A stretch of 64,000 nt of DNA from Nocardioides mesophilus (GTDB lineage: Bacteria > Actinomycetota > Actinomycetes > Propionibacteriales > Nocardioidaceae), in the NCBI RefSeq assembly GCF_014395785.1, contig NZ_CP060713.1, positions 2,074,501 through 2,138,500 of the forward strand, written 5' to 3'. Numbering within the stretch: the stretch's first letter is position 1; the number at the start of each line of letters is the position of its first letter. The notes beneath the pieces are model-generated. The model did no database searches and was not told where the DNA came from. It worked only from the letters and a program-made list of their open reading frames with translations. Positions 43,010 through 51,730 of the stretch are shown here, one piece after another. The translations under genes were made by a program, and so were the position numbers.

Positions 43010-44197
43010 ATGAAGGCAGTGACCTGGCAGGGCGTCCACGACATGCGGGTGATCGAGGTCCCGGACCCGCGCATCGAGGAGCCCACCGACGCGGTTATCA
43101 AGGTGACCTCCTCGGGGCTGTGCGGCTCCGACCTGCACCTCTACGAGACCCTGGCGCCGTTCATGGAGGCCGGCGACATCGTCGGTCACGAGCCGATGGG
43201 CATCGTCGAGGGGGTGGGTAGCGCCGTCACCTCGCTGAAGGTCGGGGACCGGGTGGTCGTCCCGTTCAACGTCTGCTGCGGGTCGTGCTGGATGTGTGAG
43301 CGCAAGCTCTACAGCCAGTGCGAGACCACGCAGAACCACGAGCACGGCACGGGAGCCAGCTTCTTCGGCTACAGCAAGCTCTACGGGCAGGTGCCCGGCG
43401 GTCAGGCGGAGTACCTCCGCGTGCCGTTCGCCGACTTCCTCCCGGTCAAGGTGCCGCAGGGGCCCTCGGACGATCGCTTCCTCTTCCTCTCCGACGTGCT
43501 GCCGACCGCCTGGCAGGCGCTGCAGTACGCCGACGTCCCCGACGGCGGCACCCTGCTCGTGCTCGGCGCCGGCCCGATCGGCGACATGGCGGCCCGGATG
43601 GGCGTCCGCGCGGGCCACCGCGTCATCTCGGTCGACCGTGTCCCCGAGCGGCTGGCGCGCGTGGAGCAGTACGGCGCCGAGATCCTCGACCTCGACGAGG
43701 CGGAGAAGGTCTCGGGAGTGGCCGAGGTGGTCCGGGAGTGCACCGGTGGCCGCGGCGCCGACGCGGTCATCGACGCGGTGGGGATGGAGGCACACGGCTC
43801 GCCGGCCGCGGCGACGCTGCAGAAGTTCGTCGGGATGCTTCCCGACGCGCTCGCCGAGCCGATGCTGAAGCAGGCCGGCGTGGACCGGATGGCCGCGCTG
43901 TACACCGCGATCGACTCGGTGCGCCGCGGCGGCACCATCTCGGTCGCCGGTGTCTACGGCGGCGCCCTGGACCCGATGCCGATGTTCCAGATGTTCGACA
44001 AGCAAGTGCAACTGCGGATGGGGCAGGCGAACGTACGGGCCTGGACCGACCAGCTGCTGGGCATGCTGACCGAGGAGGACGTCTTCGGCGTCGAGTCCTT
44101 CGCCACCCACCACCTCCCGCTGGACGAGGCGCCGAACGCCTACGAGCACTTCCAGAAGAAGGAGGAGGGCATGGTCAAGGTGGTCTTCCGACCCTGA
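43010..44197 (+). CDS. Zinc-dependent alcohol dehydrogenase (glutathione-independent formaldehyde dehydrogenase-like)
   Basis: This 395-residue medium-chain dehydrogenase has catalytic zinc ligands Cys38, His60 and Glu61 (GLCGSD and VGHEP), the structural-zinc cysteines around 89-104 (NVCCGSCWMCERKLYSQC), and the cofactor motif VLGAGPIGDMA. The insert around ASFFGYSKLYGQVPGGQAEYLRVP and overall length fit the FdhA-like formaldehyde or alcohol dehydrogenases. It oxidises an alcohol or aldehyde with NAD. Downstream is a secreted basic protein 141 bases away. Confidence 0.87.
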   Translation: MKAVTWQGVHDMRVIEVPDPRIEEPTDAVIKVTSSGLCGSDLHLYETLAPFMEAGDIVGHEPMGIVEGVGSAVTSLKVGDRVVVPFNVCCGSCWMCERKLYSQCETTQNHEHGTGASFFGYSKLYGQVPGGQAEYLRVPFADFLPVKVPQGPSDDRFLFLSDVLPTAWQALQYADVPDGGTLLVLGAGPIGDMAARMGVRAGHRVISVDRVPERLARVEQYGAEILDLDEAEKVSGVAEVVRECTGGRGADAVIDAVGMEAHGSPAAATLQKFVGMLPDALAEPMLKQAGVDRMAALYTAIDSVRRGGTISVAGVYGGALDPMPMFQMFDKQVQLRMGQANVRAWTDQLLGMLTEEDVFGVESFATHHLPLDEAPNAYEHFQKKEEGMVKVVFRP

Positions 44198-44338
44198 CCC
44201 GCACCCTCCAGCGGTTCCGGGCGGTTGGCCCGGCTCGGGACGTCCGCCGCCCGGTCACGGCTCAAGGGCCCTGTGGCCGGGCGGCGGCTTCGTCCCAGGG
44301 TGGAGTCAGCAACGACACCAGTCCGGGAGGGATCCGAG

Positions 44339-44797
44339 ATGAGCCACACCACCCGCAGCAGGATCGCCGGGGCCGCGCTCGCGCTGGCGACGGCAACGAC
44401 GGGGCTGCTCGCGCTGCCGGGTCAGGCGGCCCAGGCCTCGGGAGAGCGCGAGCTCGACACCGCGCTGCACAGCACCCGGGCCTACCCCCGGGCGGCCGGG
44501 CACGCGGAGTACGAGTCCGGCGGCGGCCACCGCGAGCTGTCGGTCCATCTCAGGGGTGTGCGCGCGCTGGCCGGCAAGACCGTGCGCGTCTCGGTCCACG
44601 GCGACTTCGTCGGCCGGATGCGGGTCTCGCAGTACGGCCGTGCCCACCTCGAACGGCACTCCGGGGTGCCCCGCTGCTTCGCCGGGACGCGCGTGAAGGT
44701 GACCCGGTCCGGCACGGTGGTCGCCTACGGCAGGTTCCACCGCGAGCGGCACCACGACGACGACATGGGCTACGGCATGGGGTACCGCATGCGGTAG
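44339..44797 (+). CDS. Secreted His/Arg-rich protein of unknown function
   Basis: This 152-residue protein has a clear signal peptide (RIAGAALALATATTGLLALPGQAAQAS, cleavage near residue 33). The mature part is basic and has a beta-rich stretch (RELSVHLRGVRALAGKTVRVSVHGDFVG), a lone Cys in VPRCFAGT and a C-terminal HRERHHDDDMGYGMGYRM tail that could bind metal. It is exported. The region upstream (44198-44338) has GGGAGG before the ATG. No family is recognised. Confidence 0.65.
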   Translation: MSHTTRSRIAGAALALATATTGLLALPGQAAQASGERELDTALHSTRAYPRAAGHAEYESGGGHRELSVHLRGVRALAGKTVRVSVHGDFVGRMRVSQYGRAHLERHSGVPRCFAGTRVKVTRSGTVVAYGRFHRERHHDDDMGYGMGYRMR

Positions 44798-44816
44798 CGA
44801 CCTACGTCCGGCTGCG

Positions 44817-45326
44817 TCACCGGGAGCGGCTGGCGGACCTGTGGCCGCGCTCAGACCTCGGTCGGTCGTCGGTGAGCAGGCGCAGCGAGCCGCGGTCCTG
44901 CGAGCCGCCCGACGCGGTCCGGGCGAACGACTGCTGGGCGGTCGAGATCACGGCCCAGAGCCGGCGGCCGTCCGGCAGCTCGTCGACGCCCCACCCGGTG
45001 GTGAGCCGGTCGATGAGCAGCTTGGAGAGGTACTGCCGCTGAGGGTCGACGTCGACCTCCGAGGTGCTGCGGTCCTCGAGGGCGATCAGCAGGCTGTCCT
45101 GCCAGCACTCGAGGCTCACCGCCAGCGACGCCGGGCCGGAGCTGCGGGCATCGGTGACAAGCTCGGTGGCGACCACGCACGCATCGAGCTCGAGATGGCC
45201 TGCGTGGCTGCGGCACAGGTTCTGACGCACCAGCTGGCGGATCTGCCAGGTTCCTGGCGTCTCCGTGGTCATCACCAGGTGAAGTCCCGGTGTCTTGTCG
45301 CACATGCCGCACCCCCGTGCCTGCAT
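44817..45326 (-). CDS. HATPase_c-type anti-sigma factor-like protein
   Basis: This protein of about 169 residues resembles the GHKL ATP-binding anti-sigma factors (SpoIIAB/RsbW-like): RQLVRQNLCRSHAGHLELDACVVATELVTDARSSGP, then VSLECWQDSLLIALEDRSTSE and GWGVDELPDGRRLWAVI. In typical members the N-box reads ELVTNA; here it is ELVTDA, so the Mg-binding Asn is changed to Asp and ATP binding is doubtful. A GTG at 45329 and an ATG at 45305 are other start options. It is an orphan with no sigma factor nearby; a STAS protein lies 9 kb away. Confidence 0.72.
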   Translation of the reverse strand: MQARGCGMCDKTPGLHLVMTTETPGTWQIRQLVRQNLCRSHAGHLELDACVVATELVTDARSSGPASLAVSLECWQDSLLIALEDRSTSEVDVDPQRQYLSKLLIDRLTTGWGVDELPDGRRLWAVISTAQQSFARTASGGSQDRGSLRLLTDDRPRSERGHRSASRSR

Positions 45327-45433
45327 CACTCCCCGTCGCCCCGATTGCCCGAGACGCTCTCCGCCTCACGATCCTGCTCGTGTTCGGCCGCCCTGACCAG
45401 GGGTTCTGGAGTATTTCACCTTCGTGCGTGTCG

Positions 45434-45643
45434 TCAGGTCTTGTGACGTTCGTCCGCTTCGTCCGGATTGGCGCGCTGCCACGCGGCGAACTCCGCGGCC
45501 GGCAGCGTCACCCGTGACATCTCCTCGCCGCCGTCGCAGCGCAGCAGCGCCAGCGTGACCCCGGCGGCGTCCCGGTGCGCGACCTCCCAGGAGCCGCCGA
45601 AGGCGAGCCAGCGCTCCAGGACGCCGCGAGGATCCTCGCTCAT
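45434..45643 (-). CDS. Small conserved hypothetical protein
   Basis: This 69-residue protein (RGVLERWLAFGGSWEVAHRDAAGVTLALLRCDGGEEMSRV, then TLPAAEFAAWQRANP) shows an alpha/beta pattern. Its ATG overlaps the stop of the flavoprotein gene by four bases (ATGA), so it is expressed with that gene. No catalytic motif is visible. A role tied to the flavoprotein is suggested only by coupling. Confidence 0.7.
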   Translation of the reverse strand: MSEDPRGVLERWLAFGGSWEVAHRDAAGVTLALLRCDGGEEMSRVTLPAAEFAAWQRANPDEADERHKT

Positions 45644-46875
45644 GCCCCGTCGGCCAGCTCTGAGAGCGGCACCGAGGTGTCCTGCAGCGAGGGCACGTCG
45701 ACCGACCGGCCGACCAGGGCTCGGATCGCGTCGGTGGCGTCCCAGTCGTTGGCCTGCATCCCGGCCAGCACCCGGCCCTCGCGCAGCCAGAACGCGGTGA
45801 ACGGGTCGCTGCCCGCGCTCGGCTCGCCGCGCACCACCACGGCGTCGTACCCCTGGGCGCCGACGTGCCCGACGTACTCCATGCCGAGGTCGTACTGGTC
45901 GGTGAAGAAGTACGGCATCCGGTCGTAGGCGACACTCTCGCCGGCCAGGTTGCGTCCGGCCGCGGTGCCCTGCTCGACGGCGTTGTCCCAGTGCTCGACG
46001 CGGACCCGCTGACGCAGCAGCGGGTGCCAGGCGGAGGCCACGTCGCCGGCGGCGAAGACGTCGGGGTGCGAGGTCCGCAGGTGCTCGTCGACGACGATCC
46101 CGTTGTCGACCTCGAGCCCGGCCTCGGAGGCCAGCGCGGTGTCCGGGACGACGCCGATCCCGACGACCACCAGGTCGGCCTCCAGCGTGGACCCGTCCCC
46201 GAGGCGTACGGCGGCGCCCGCACCGGCCGCTGCGACGCCCTCCATCGAGGTGGCCAACCGCAGGTCGACGCCCTGGCTGCGGTGCAGGGCCGCGAAGATC
46301 CGGGCGACCTCGGGACCGAGCACCCGCAGCAGCGGCAGCTCCAGCGGCTCCACCACCGTGACCTGGGCACCGGCGTTGCGGGCGGCGGCGGCGACCTCCA
46401 GGCCGATCCAGCCGCCGCCGACGACGACGATCCGGGCCTCGGGGCGCAGCGCGGCGCGGAGCCGGTCGCTGTCGTCGACCGAGCGGAGGTAGGCCACCGG
46501 GGCGCCCGAGGAGTCGGCCATCGCGAGCCGCCGGGGGACCGCGCCGGTGGCCAGCAGCAGCCGCTCGTAGCGCAGCGACTCCGCACCGATCCGCACCTCG
46601 TGGCGCTCGAGGTCGAGGGCGGTCACCGTGACCCCCCGGCGCAGGTCGACCTGGTGCGCGGCGTACCAGCCCTCGTCGTGCACGACCGCGTCCTCGAAGG
46701 GCGCCTTGCCCATCAGGTAGTCCTTGGACAGCGGCGGCCGCTCGTAGGGCAGGTGCGGCTCCGCGCCCACCAGCACCACCTCGCCGCCGAACCCGGCGGC
46801 CCGGGCGGCCTCGACGGCCTTGGCGCCGGCGAGCCCGCCGCCGACGACGACGAGGGGACCTGTGTCAGCGCTCAT
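45640..46875 (-). CDS. FAD-dependent ferredoxin reductase-like oxidoreductase
   Basis: This 411-residue flavoprotein has an N-terminal FAD motif (VVVGGGLAGAKAVEAARAAGF), an NAD motif in the middle (IVVVGGGWIGLEVAAAAR), the FAD-binding DVFAAGDVAS motif (about 285-295) and a C-terminal reductase domain. It belongs to the rhodocoxin/putidaredoxin reductase group that passes electrons from NADH to a [2Fe-2S] ferredoxin. No ferredoxin or P450 is adjacent. It is translationally coupled to the small gene downstream. Confidence 0.87.
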   Translation of the reverse strand: MSADTGPLVVVGGGLAGAKAVEAARAAGFGGEVVLVGAEPHLPYERPPLSKDYLMGKAPFEDAVVHDEGWYAAHQVDLRRGVTVTALDLERHEVRIGAESLRYERLLLATGAVPRRLAMADSSGAPVAYLRSVDDSDRLRAALRPEARIVVVGGGWIGLEVAAAARNAGAQVTVVEPLELPLLRVLGPEVARIFAALHRSQGVDLRLATSMEGVAAAGAGAAVRLGDGSTLEADLVVVGIGVVPDTALASEAGLEVDNGIVVDEHLRTSHPDVFAAGDVASAWHPLLRQRVRVEHWDNAVEQGTAAGRNLAGESVAYDRMPYFFTDQYDLGMEYVGHVGAQGYDAVVVRGEPSAGSDPFTAFWLREGRVLAGMQANDWDATDAIRALVGRSVDVPSLQDTSVPLSELADGA

Positions 46876-46900
46876 GGTTCCAACCTAGCCGTCGGCCCCC

Positions 46901-48079
46901 TCACAGCGCGCCGGGCAGCCACTTCTCTAGCCGCTCCAGGGCCTCGGCCACCTCGGCGGTGCTGCCGGCGAAGGAGAAGCGCAGGAAGCGGTTCCCCGCC
47001 TCGGTGTCGAAGTCGATGCCCGGAGCCGTCGCCACGCCGGTCTCGGCGAGCAGCCGGTGGCAGAGCGCCATCGAGTCCTCGGTGAGGTGGCCGACGTCGG
47101 CGTAGGCGTAGAACGCCCCATCGGCCGGGGCCAGCCGGTCGATCCCCAGCCGGGGCAGACCCTCGAGCAGCAGCGCCCGGTTCTCGGCGTACCGGGTCAC
47201 GTGGCCGTCGCACTCGGCGTAGGACTCCTCGGTGAACGCCGCGACCGCCGCGTGCTGGGAGAGCACCGGCGGGCAGATCGTGAAGTTGCCGGTCAGCACG
47301 TCGACCGGTCGGCGCAGCCGCTCCGGCACCAGCATCCAGCCGATCCGCCACCCGGTCATCGAGAAGTACTTGGAGAACGAGTCGAAGACCACCGCCTCCC
47401 GGGAGGTCTCCCAGGCCGAGGAGCCGAGCCGCGGGGTGGCGTACTCGATCCCGTGGTAGATCTCGTCGCTGATCAGCTGGACGCCGTTGCCCTCGCACCA
47501 GCGGGCCAGCCCGGCCAGCTCCTCGGGGCGCAGCATGGTGCCGGTGGGGTTGGCCGGGCTGGCCACCACCAGCCCCTGCACGGGACGGTCGGCCTGCAGC
47601 TCCTCCAGCATCGCCACGGTCGGCTGGTAGCGGGACCCGGGGCCGGTCGGCAGCTCCACGACCTCGCAGCCGAGGGCGGTCAGGACGTTGCGGTAGCAGG
47701 GGTAGCCCGGCCGCGCGATCGCCACCCGGTCCCCGGCCTCGAAGGCGGCGAGGAACGCCAGCAGGAACCCTCCGGAGGAGCCGGTGGTGACCACGACGTC
47801 AGCGGGGTCGACGTCGATGCCGTGCCGGCGTGCGTGGTGGCCCGCGATCGCCTCGCGCAGCTCGGGGATCCCGGAGGCCACGGTGTAGCCGAGCACGTGC
47901 TGGTCCAGCGCACGCCGGGCTGCCTCGCGCACCGGCCCCGGAGCCGGGGTGGAGGGCTGGCCCGCGACCAGGTTCAGCAGGTCGCCGTGGCTGCGCTGCC
48001 GCTCGGCGGCGGCGGCGAGCAGGTCCATGACGTGGAAGGGGGGTACGGCGGCGCGGGCGGCCACCTGCAAGGTCTGCAC
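46901..48079 (-). CDS. PLP-dependent aminotransferase class I/II
   Basis: This 392-residue fold-type I aminotransferase has the PLP-binding lysine in DSFSKYFSMTGWRIGW, the ASPANPTGT loop, DEIYHGIEY and the C-terminal LRFSFAGS arginine. It transfers amino groups between amino acids and 2-oxoacids. I chose the GTG at 48079, which leaves only 23 bases to the divergent gene; an internal ATG at 48028 would leave 74 and is an alternative. The substrate class is not clear from sequence. Confidence 0.87.
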   Translation of the reverse strand: MQTLQVAARAAVPPFHVMDLLAAAAERQRSHGDLLNLVAGQPSTPAPGPVREAARRALDQHVLGYTVASGIPELREAIAGHHARRHGIDVDPADVVVTTGSSGGFLLAFLAAFEAGDRVAIARPGYPCYRNVLTALGCEVVELPTGPGSRYQPTVAMLEELQADRPVQGLVVASPANPTGTMLRPEELAGLARWCEGNGVQLISDEIYHGIEYATPRLGSSAWETSREAVVFDSFSKYFSMTGWRIGWMLVPERLRRPVDVLTGNFTICPPVLSQHAAVAAFTEESYAECDGHVTRYAENRALLLEGLPRLGIDRLAPADGAFYAYADVGHLTEDSMALCHRLLAETGVATAPGIDFDTEAGNRFLRFSFAGSTAEVAEALERLEKWLPGAL

Positions 48080-48102
48080 TCGGTCACGGTATCCGTGCAA
48101 GC

Positions 48103-49173
48103 ATGAGCGCCATGCCCGACCGCTTCGCGCCGGTGCGCCAGGTCTTCGCCGAGATCGTCGCCGCCTCGTCCGGCACCGGCTCGGCCTTCGCCGCGTGGCA
48201 CGACGGCCACTGGGTCGTCGACGTCTGGGGCGGCTTCGCCGACGCGGCCCGCACCCGCCCCTGGCAGCGGGACACGCTGGTGATGCCGTACTCGGTGACC
48301 AAGCCGTTCGCCGCCCTCTGCGTGCTGCTCCTCGTCGATCGCGGGAAGGTCGACCTGGACGCGCCGATGACGACGTACTGGCCGGCCCTGCCCGGCGGCG
48401 CCACCGTCCGGCAGGTGCTCGACCACACCGCGGGACACGTGCTGCTCGAGGCGCCCGCACCGACGGAGGCCTTCTACGACTGGCACCTGATGTGCCGGCT
48501 GCTCGAGCGGCAGCAGCCGGCCTGGCCGCCCGGGGACGGCGTCGGCGAGTCGGCGCTGTTCTACGGCCACCTTCTCGGCGAGGTGGTGCACCGCGTCGAC
48601 GGCCGCACCCTCGGCGGGTTCCTGCGCGAGGAGGTCTGCGGGCCGCTCGGGCTGGACTTCCACGTCGGGGTCCCCGAGCAGGACCTGGGCCGGGTGGCGG
48701 ACCTGACCGGCTACGGCGAGGAGTTCCGGCGGCGCGGCGAGTCCGGCGACGGGTTCATGATGCGGGCGCGGGCCAACCCACCGGGGGCGTACGACCCGGC
48801 GGTGGTGAACGGTGCGGCGTGGCGACGTGCGGAGGTGGCCGCGGTCAACGGGCACGGGACCGCGCGGGCGGTGGCCGGGCTCTACGCCGCGCTGGCCACC
48901 GGCCGGCTGCTCTCGTCGACCTTGCTCGCGGAGATGACCGCGGTCTCGGCGCACGGCGAGGACCGGGTCGTCGGCGAGGTCCGCGACTGGGGCCTCGGCG
49001 TCGCCGTCGACGCCGACGGGTTCGGGATGGGCGGCACCGGTGGGAGCGTCGGCTGGTGGAGCGACGTCGGTCAGTACGCCCTCTCCTTCGTCACCGGTGA
49101 CGTGGCCGGACACGACCGCGTCGACCGCCTGGAGAACACGCTGCGCGAGGTCCTCGGGCTGCCGCCGCTGTGA
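48103..49173 (+). CDS. Serine hydrolase of the beta-lactamase/esterase EstB family
   Basis: This 356-residue protein has the active-site SVTK (Ser64, Lys67), a YGH motif near 171 in place of the YxN of penicillin-binding enzymes and a C-terminal GGTGG that corresponds to the KTG box. The family comprises carboxylesterases and class-C-like hydrolases. No signal peptide is visible, so it is likely cytosolic. It is divergent from the aminotransferase with very little space between; ATG 48112 is an alternative start. Confidence 0.85.
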   Translation: MSAMPDRFAPVRQVFAEIVAASSGTGSAFAAWHDGHWVVDVWGGFADAARTRPWQRDTLVMPYSVTKPFAALCVLLLVDRGKVDLDAPMTTYWPALPGGATVRQVLDHTAGHVLLEAPAPTEAFYDWHLMCRLLERQQPAWPPGDGVGESALFYGHLLGEVVHRVDGRTLGGFLREEVCGPLGLDFHVGVPEQDLGRVADLTGYGEEFRRRGESGDGFMMRARANPPGAYDPAVVNGAAWRRAEVAAVNGHGTARAVAGLYAALATGRLLSSTLLAEMTAVSAHGEDRVVGEVRDWGLGVAVDADGFGMGGTGGSVGWWSDVGQYALSFVTGDVAGHDRVDRLENTLREVLGLPPL

Positions 49174-49381
49174 GCGCGACCGGTCACCCGTTCGGGCTAT
49201 GGCGTGCGTGCGCGACCCCGGGCGACGCTTCTCCGCAGGGGCGGTCGGTGCGTATGCCCTGGGTGCACTGCGCTTCCTCTCGGTCGCGGCCGCCCTCGTC
49301 CATCCCCCGACGAGGGCGGTCGCTCCGCCTTCCCCCACCCCTACACTGAGGCCGCCTGCCCCGACTGATGGCGAGGTGCCA

Positions 49382-50878
49382 GTGAGCTTCGACGTGCATC
49401 AGCTGGACATGGTCCTCCTGATCGGCGCCGTCGTCATGCTCGTGGCGATCCTCGCGGTGCGGCTCTCGGTCGGTGTCGGCCTGCCGAGCCTGCTGGTCTA
49501 CCTCTTCATGGGCGTGCTGCTCGGTGAGGCCGGAGCGGGGATCCGCTTCGAGGACGCCAACGTCGCGCACGCGTTGGGCTTCGCCGCGCTGGTGCTGATC
49601 CTGGCCGAGGGCGGCCTGACCACGAGCTGGTCGGAGATCCGGCCGGCCATGAAGCTCGGGGTGTCCCTGGCCACGCTCGGCGTCACGGTCAGCGTCGGCA
49701 TCATGGCGCTGGGAGGGCACTACCTGTTCGGCCTGGAGTGGCAGCTCGCGATCCTGCTCGGGGCGGTCACCTCGCCGACAGACGCCGCGGCGGTGTTCTC
49801 GGTGCTGCGTCGGGTGCCCCTGCCGCGCCGCCTGACCGGCGCCCTCGAGGCGGAGTCCGGCCTCAACGACGCGCCGACCGTCCTGCTGGTCACCCTCGTC
49901 AGCTCCGGGACCGCCCTGGACCACGGGGTGCTCGGCTTCGCCGGCATCGTCGTCTACGAGCTCGTGCTCGGCGTGGTCGCCGGGCTGGCGGTCGGCTTCG
50001 GCGGCGCCTGGGTGATGCGCCGCGTGGCGCTCCCGTCCTCGGGCCTCTACCCGCTGGCGGTGCTGGCACTGACGGTGCTGGCGTACGCCGGCACCGCGGC
50101 GCTGCACGCCTCGGGGTTCGCCGCCGTCTACGTCGCGGCACTCGTGCTGGGCAACAGCGAGCTGCCGCACCGCGCCGCCACCCGGTCCTTCGCCGAGGGG
50201 GTCGCCTGGCTGGCCCAGATCGGCCTGTTCGTGATGCTCGGGCTGCTGCTCTCGCCCGGCCGGATCTCGTGGAGCCACGTGCTCCTGGCGGTGCTGGCCG
50301 GGCTGCTGCTGACCTACGTCGCCCGACCGCTCTCGGTCTTCGCCTGCTGGTTCGCGCTGCCGCTGTCGCTGCGCGAACGGCTCTTCGTCTCCTGGGCGGG
50401 GCTGCGCGGCGCCGTACCCATCGTGCTCACCACGATCCCGCTGGCCGCCGACGTGGAGGGCTCGCAGGAGCTGTTCGACATCGTCTTCGTGATGGTCGTG
50501 ATCTACACGCTGCTGACCGGCCCGACGCTGCCGCTGGTGGCGCGGCTGCTCGGCGTCGCGCAGCGCGACGAGCCGCGGGACCTCGAGGTGGAGGCGGCGC
50601 CGCTCGAGCGGATCGCCGCCGACCTGCTCCAGGTGAGCATCACGCGACGCTCACGGCTGCACGGCGTCGAGGTCGGGGAGCTCCGGCTGCCCCTCGGCTC
50701 GTCGGTCTCCCTGGTGGTCCGCGAGGGACACACGCTGGTCCCGGACACCCGGACGGTGCTGCGACAGGGGGACGAGTTGCTGGTGGTGACCCCGCGCAAG
50801 CTGCGGGAGCAGACCGAGGAGCGGCTCCGGGCGGTGTCGCGCCGGGGCAGGCTCGCGCACTGGCTCCAGGAGCCCTAG
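49382..50878 (+). CDS. Potassium/proton antiporter, CvrA/NhaP2-type (CPA1 family)
   Basis: This 498-residue protein has about twelve membrane helices (residues 10-400) with the ion-binding region VTSPTDAAAVFSVLRRVPL and ESGLNDAPTVLLV, followed by a cytoplasmic TrkA_C domain at about 425-490 (RLHGVEVGELRLPLGSSVSLVVREG). It exchanges K+ or Na+ for protons; the TrkA_C part probably senses nucleotides. I chose GTG 49382, which has GCGAGG in front. Its stop overlaps the convergent LytR_C gene by four bases. Confidence 0.87.
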   Translation: MSFDVHQLDMVLLIGAVVMLVAILAVRLSVGVGLPSLLVYLFMGVLLGEAGAGIRFEDANVAHALGFAALVLILAEGGLTTSWSEIRPAMKLGVSLATLGVTVSVGIMALGGHYLFGLEWQLAILLGAVTSPTDAAAVFSVLRRVPLPRRLTGALEAESGLNDAPTVLLVTLVSSGTALDHGVLGFAGIVVYELVLGVVAGLAVGFGGAWVMRRVALPSSGLYPLAVLALTVLAYAGTAALHASGFAAVYVAALVLGNSELPHRAATRSFAEGVAWLAQIGLFVMLGLLLSPGRISWSHVLLAVLAGLLLTYVARPLSVFACWFALPLSLRERLFVSWAGLRGAVPIVLTTIPLAADVEGSQELFDIVFVMVVIYTLLTGPTLPLVARLLGVAQRDEPRDLEVEAAPLERIAADLLQVSITRRSRLHGVEVGELRLPLGSSVSLVVREGHTLVPDTRTVLRQGDELLVVTPRKLREQTEERLRAVSRRGRLAHWLQEP

Positions 50879-51398
50879 CCGGCGGCGGCGCTGGGCGGGC
50901 ACACCTCGAGCGGCTCGGCGACCCTGACCGTGCGGTTCGCGCGGGCCAGCTTGCCGAGGTCGTCGCCGACGACCACGTCGACGCCGTCGGGGGCGAAGTC
51001 CCTCTTGAGCGTGCGCACCACGGTCCGGGGGCCGAAGTTGCTGGCGACCAGCCGGCCGGCGGCCTCTTCGCCCTTGATGATCCACACCTGCACCCGCGCC
51101 ACCTTGGCGCGGGGGTGTTGTCGACCTCGCCCGCGAGGAAGCCACGGTTGGTCAGCGCGTTGAGCGTCTTGCCGGCCAGGCCCTCCTTGTCGCCGGCGTT
51201 GAACACGTTGACCACGACGTCCTCGGAGCGCAGCCGCTGGCCCTTGTCCAGCGTGCGGCAGCTCGTCGACGGCTCGGCGCTCGGGTTCTCCGTGCTGATC
51301 GGCGCGAACAGACGGTTCACCCCGACGACGAGGCCGAGCACCAGGATGCCGAGCAGCACCAGGAGGGTCACCCCGGTGGTGACGTGACGGGAGGTCAT
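50875..51398 (-). pseudogene. LytR_C (LytR/CpsA/Psr C-terminal) membrane-anchored protein, apparent -1 frameshift
   Basis: The first part starts at 51398 with a membrane anchor (TGVTLLVLLGILVLGLVVGVNRLF), then the LytR_C-type segment VVVNVFNAGDKEGLAGKTLNALTNRGFLAGEVDNTP. The second part, in another frame, continues AKVARVQVWIIKGEEAAGRLVASNFGP to the stop at 50875. One C added to the five-base run at 51111-51115 (minus strand) joins them as DNTPRAKVARVQ, giving about 174 residues. LytR_C domains accompany wall-polymer transferases. As read, the C-terminus would be lost; a sequencing deletion is my preferred explanation. Confidence 0.72.
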
Positions 51399-51404
51399 GA
51401 CCGG

Positions 51405-51713
51405 TCAGCCTGCCATGACGTAGACGCGAGCGTGAAGCACCTGCCGCTGCTGCAGCGCTGCTCGCAGGGCGCGGTGCAGACCGTCCTCGAGGTAGAGCTC
51501 GTCGCGCCACTCGACCACGTGCGCGAACAGGTCGCCGAAGAAGGTCGAGTCCTCGTCGAGCAGCGCGACCAGGTGGAGCGTGTCCTTGGTGGTGACCAGC
51601 TCGTCGAGCCGCACCTGTCGTGGCGGTAGCGAGGCCCAGTCCTTGGCCGTCAACCCGTGCTCGGGGTACGGCTTGCCGGAGCCCACGCGCTTGAAGATCA
51701 CGCACGCCAGCAT
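51405..51713 (-). CDS. Conserved actinobacterial small protein (VapB-like name in databases)
   Basis: This 102-residue protein (LACVIFKRVGSGKPYPEHGLTAKDW start, then VRLDELVTTKDTLHLVALLDEDSTFFGDLFAHVVEWRDELYLEDGLHRALRAAL) belongs to a conserved actinobacterial family sometimes labelled a VapB-type antitoxin, although no toxin is adjacent. It lies six bases before the LytR_C gene in the direction of transcription and is probably its operon partner. Function unknown; the antitoxin label should be treated with caution. Confidence 0.75.
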   Translation of the reverse strand: MLACVIFKRVGSGKPYPEHGLTAKDWASLPPRQVRLDELVTTKDTLHLVALLDEDSTFFGDLFAHVVEWRDELYLEDGLHRALRAALQQRQVLHARVYVMAG

Positions 51714-51730
51714 AGGTCTAGGGTCACGTC

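Noticed and set aside
51405-51713. VapB antitoxin with a toxin partner
   Set aside because: No toxin-like PIN gene is adjacent; the neighbours are a LytR_C gene and a HerA-like ATPase, so the antitoxin label is not supported.
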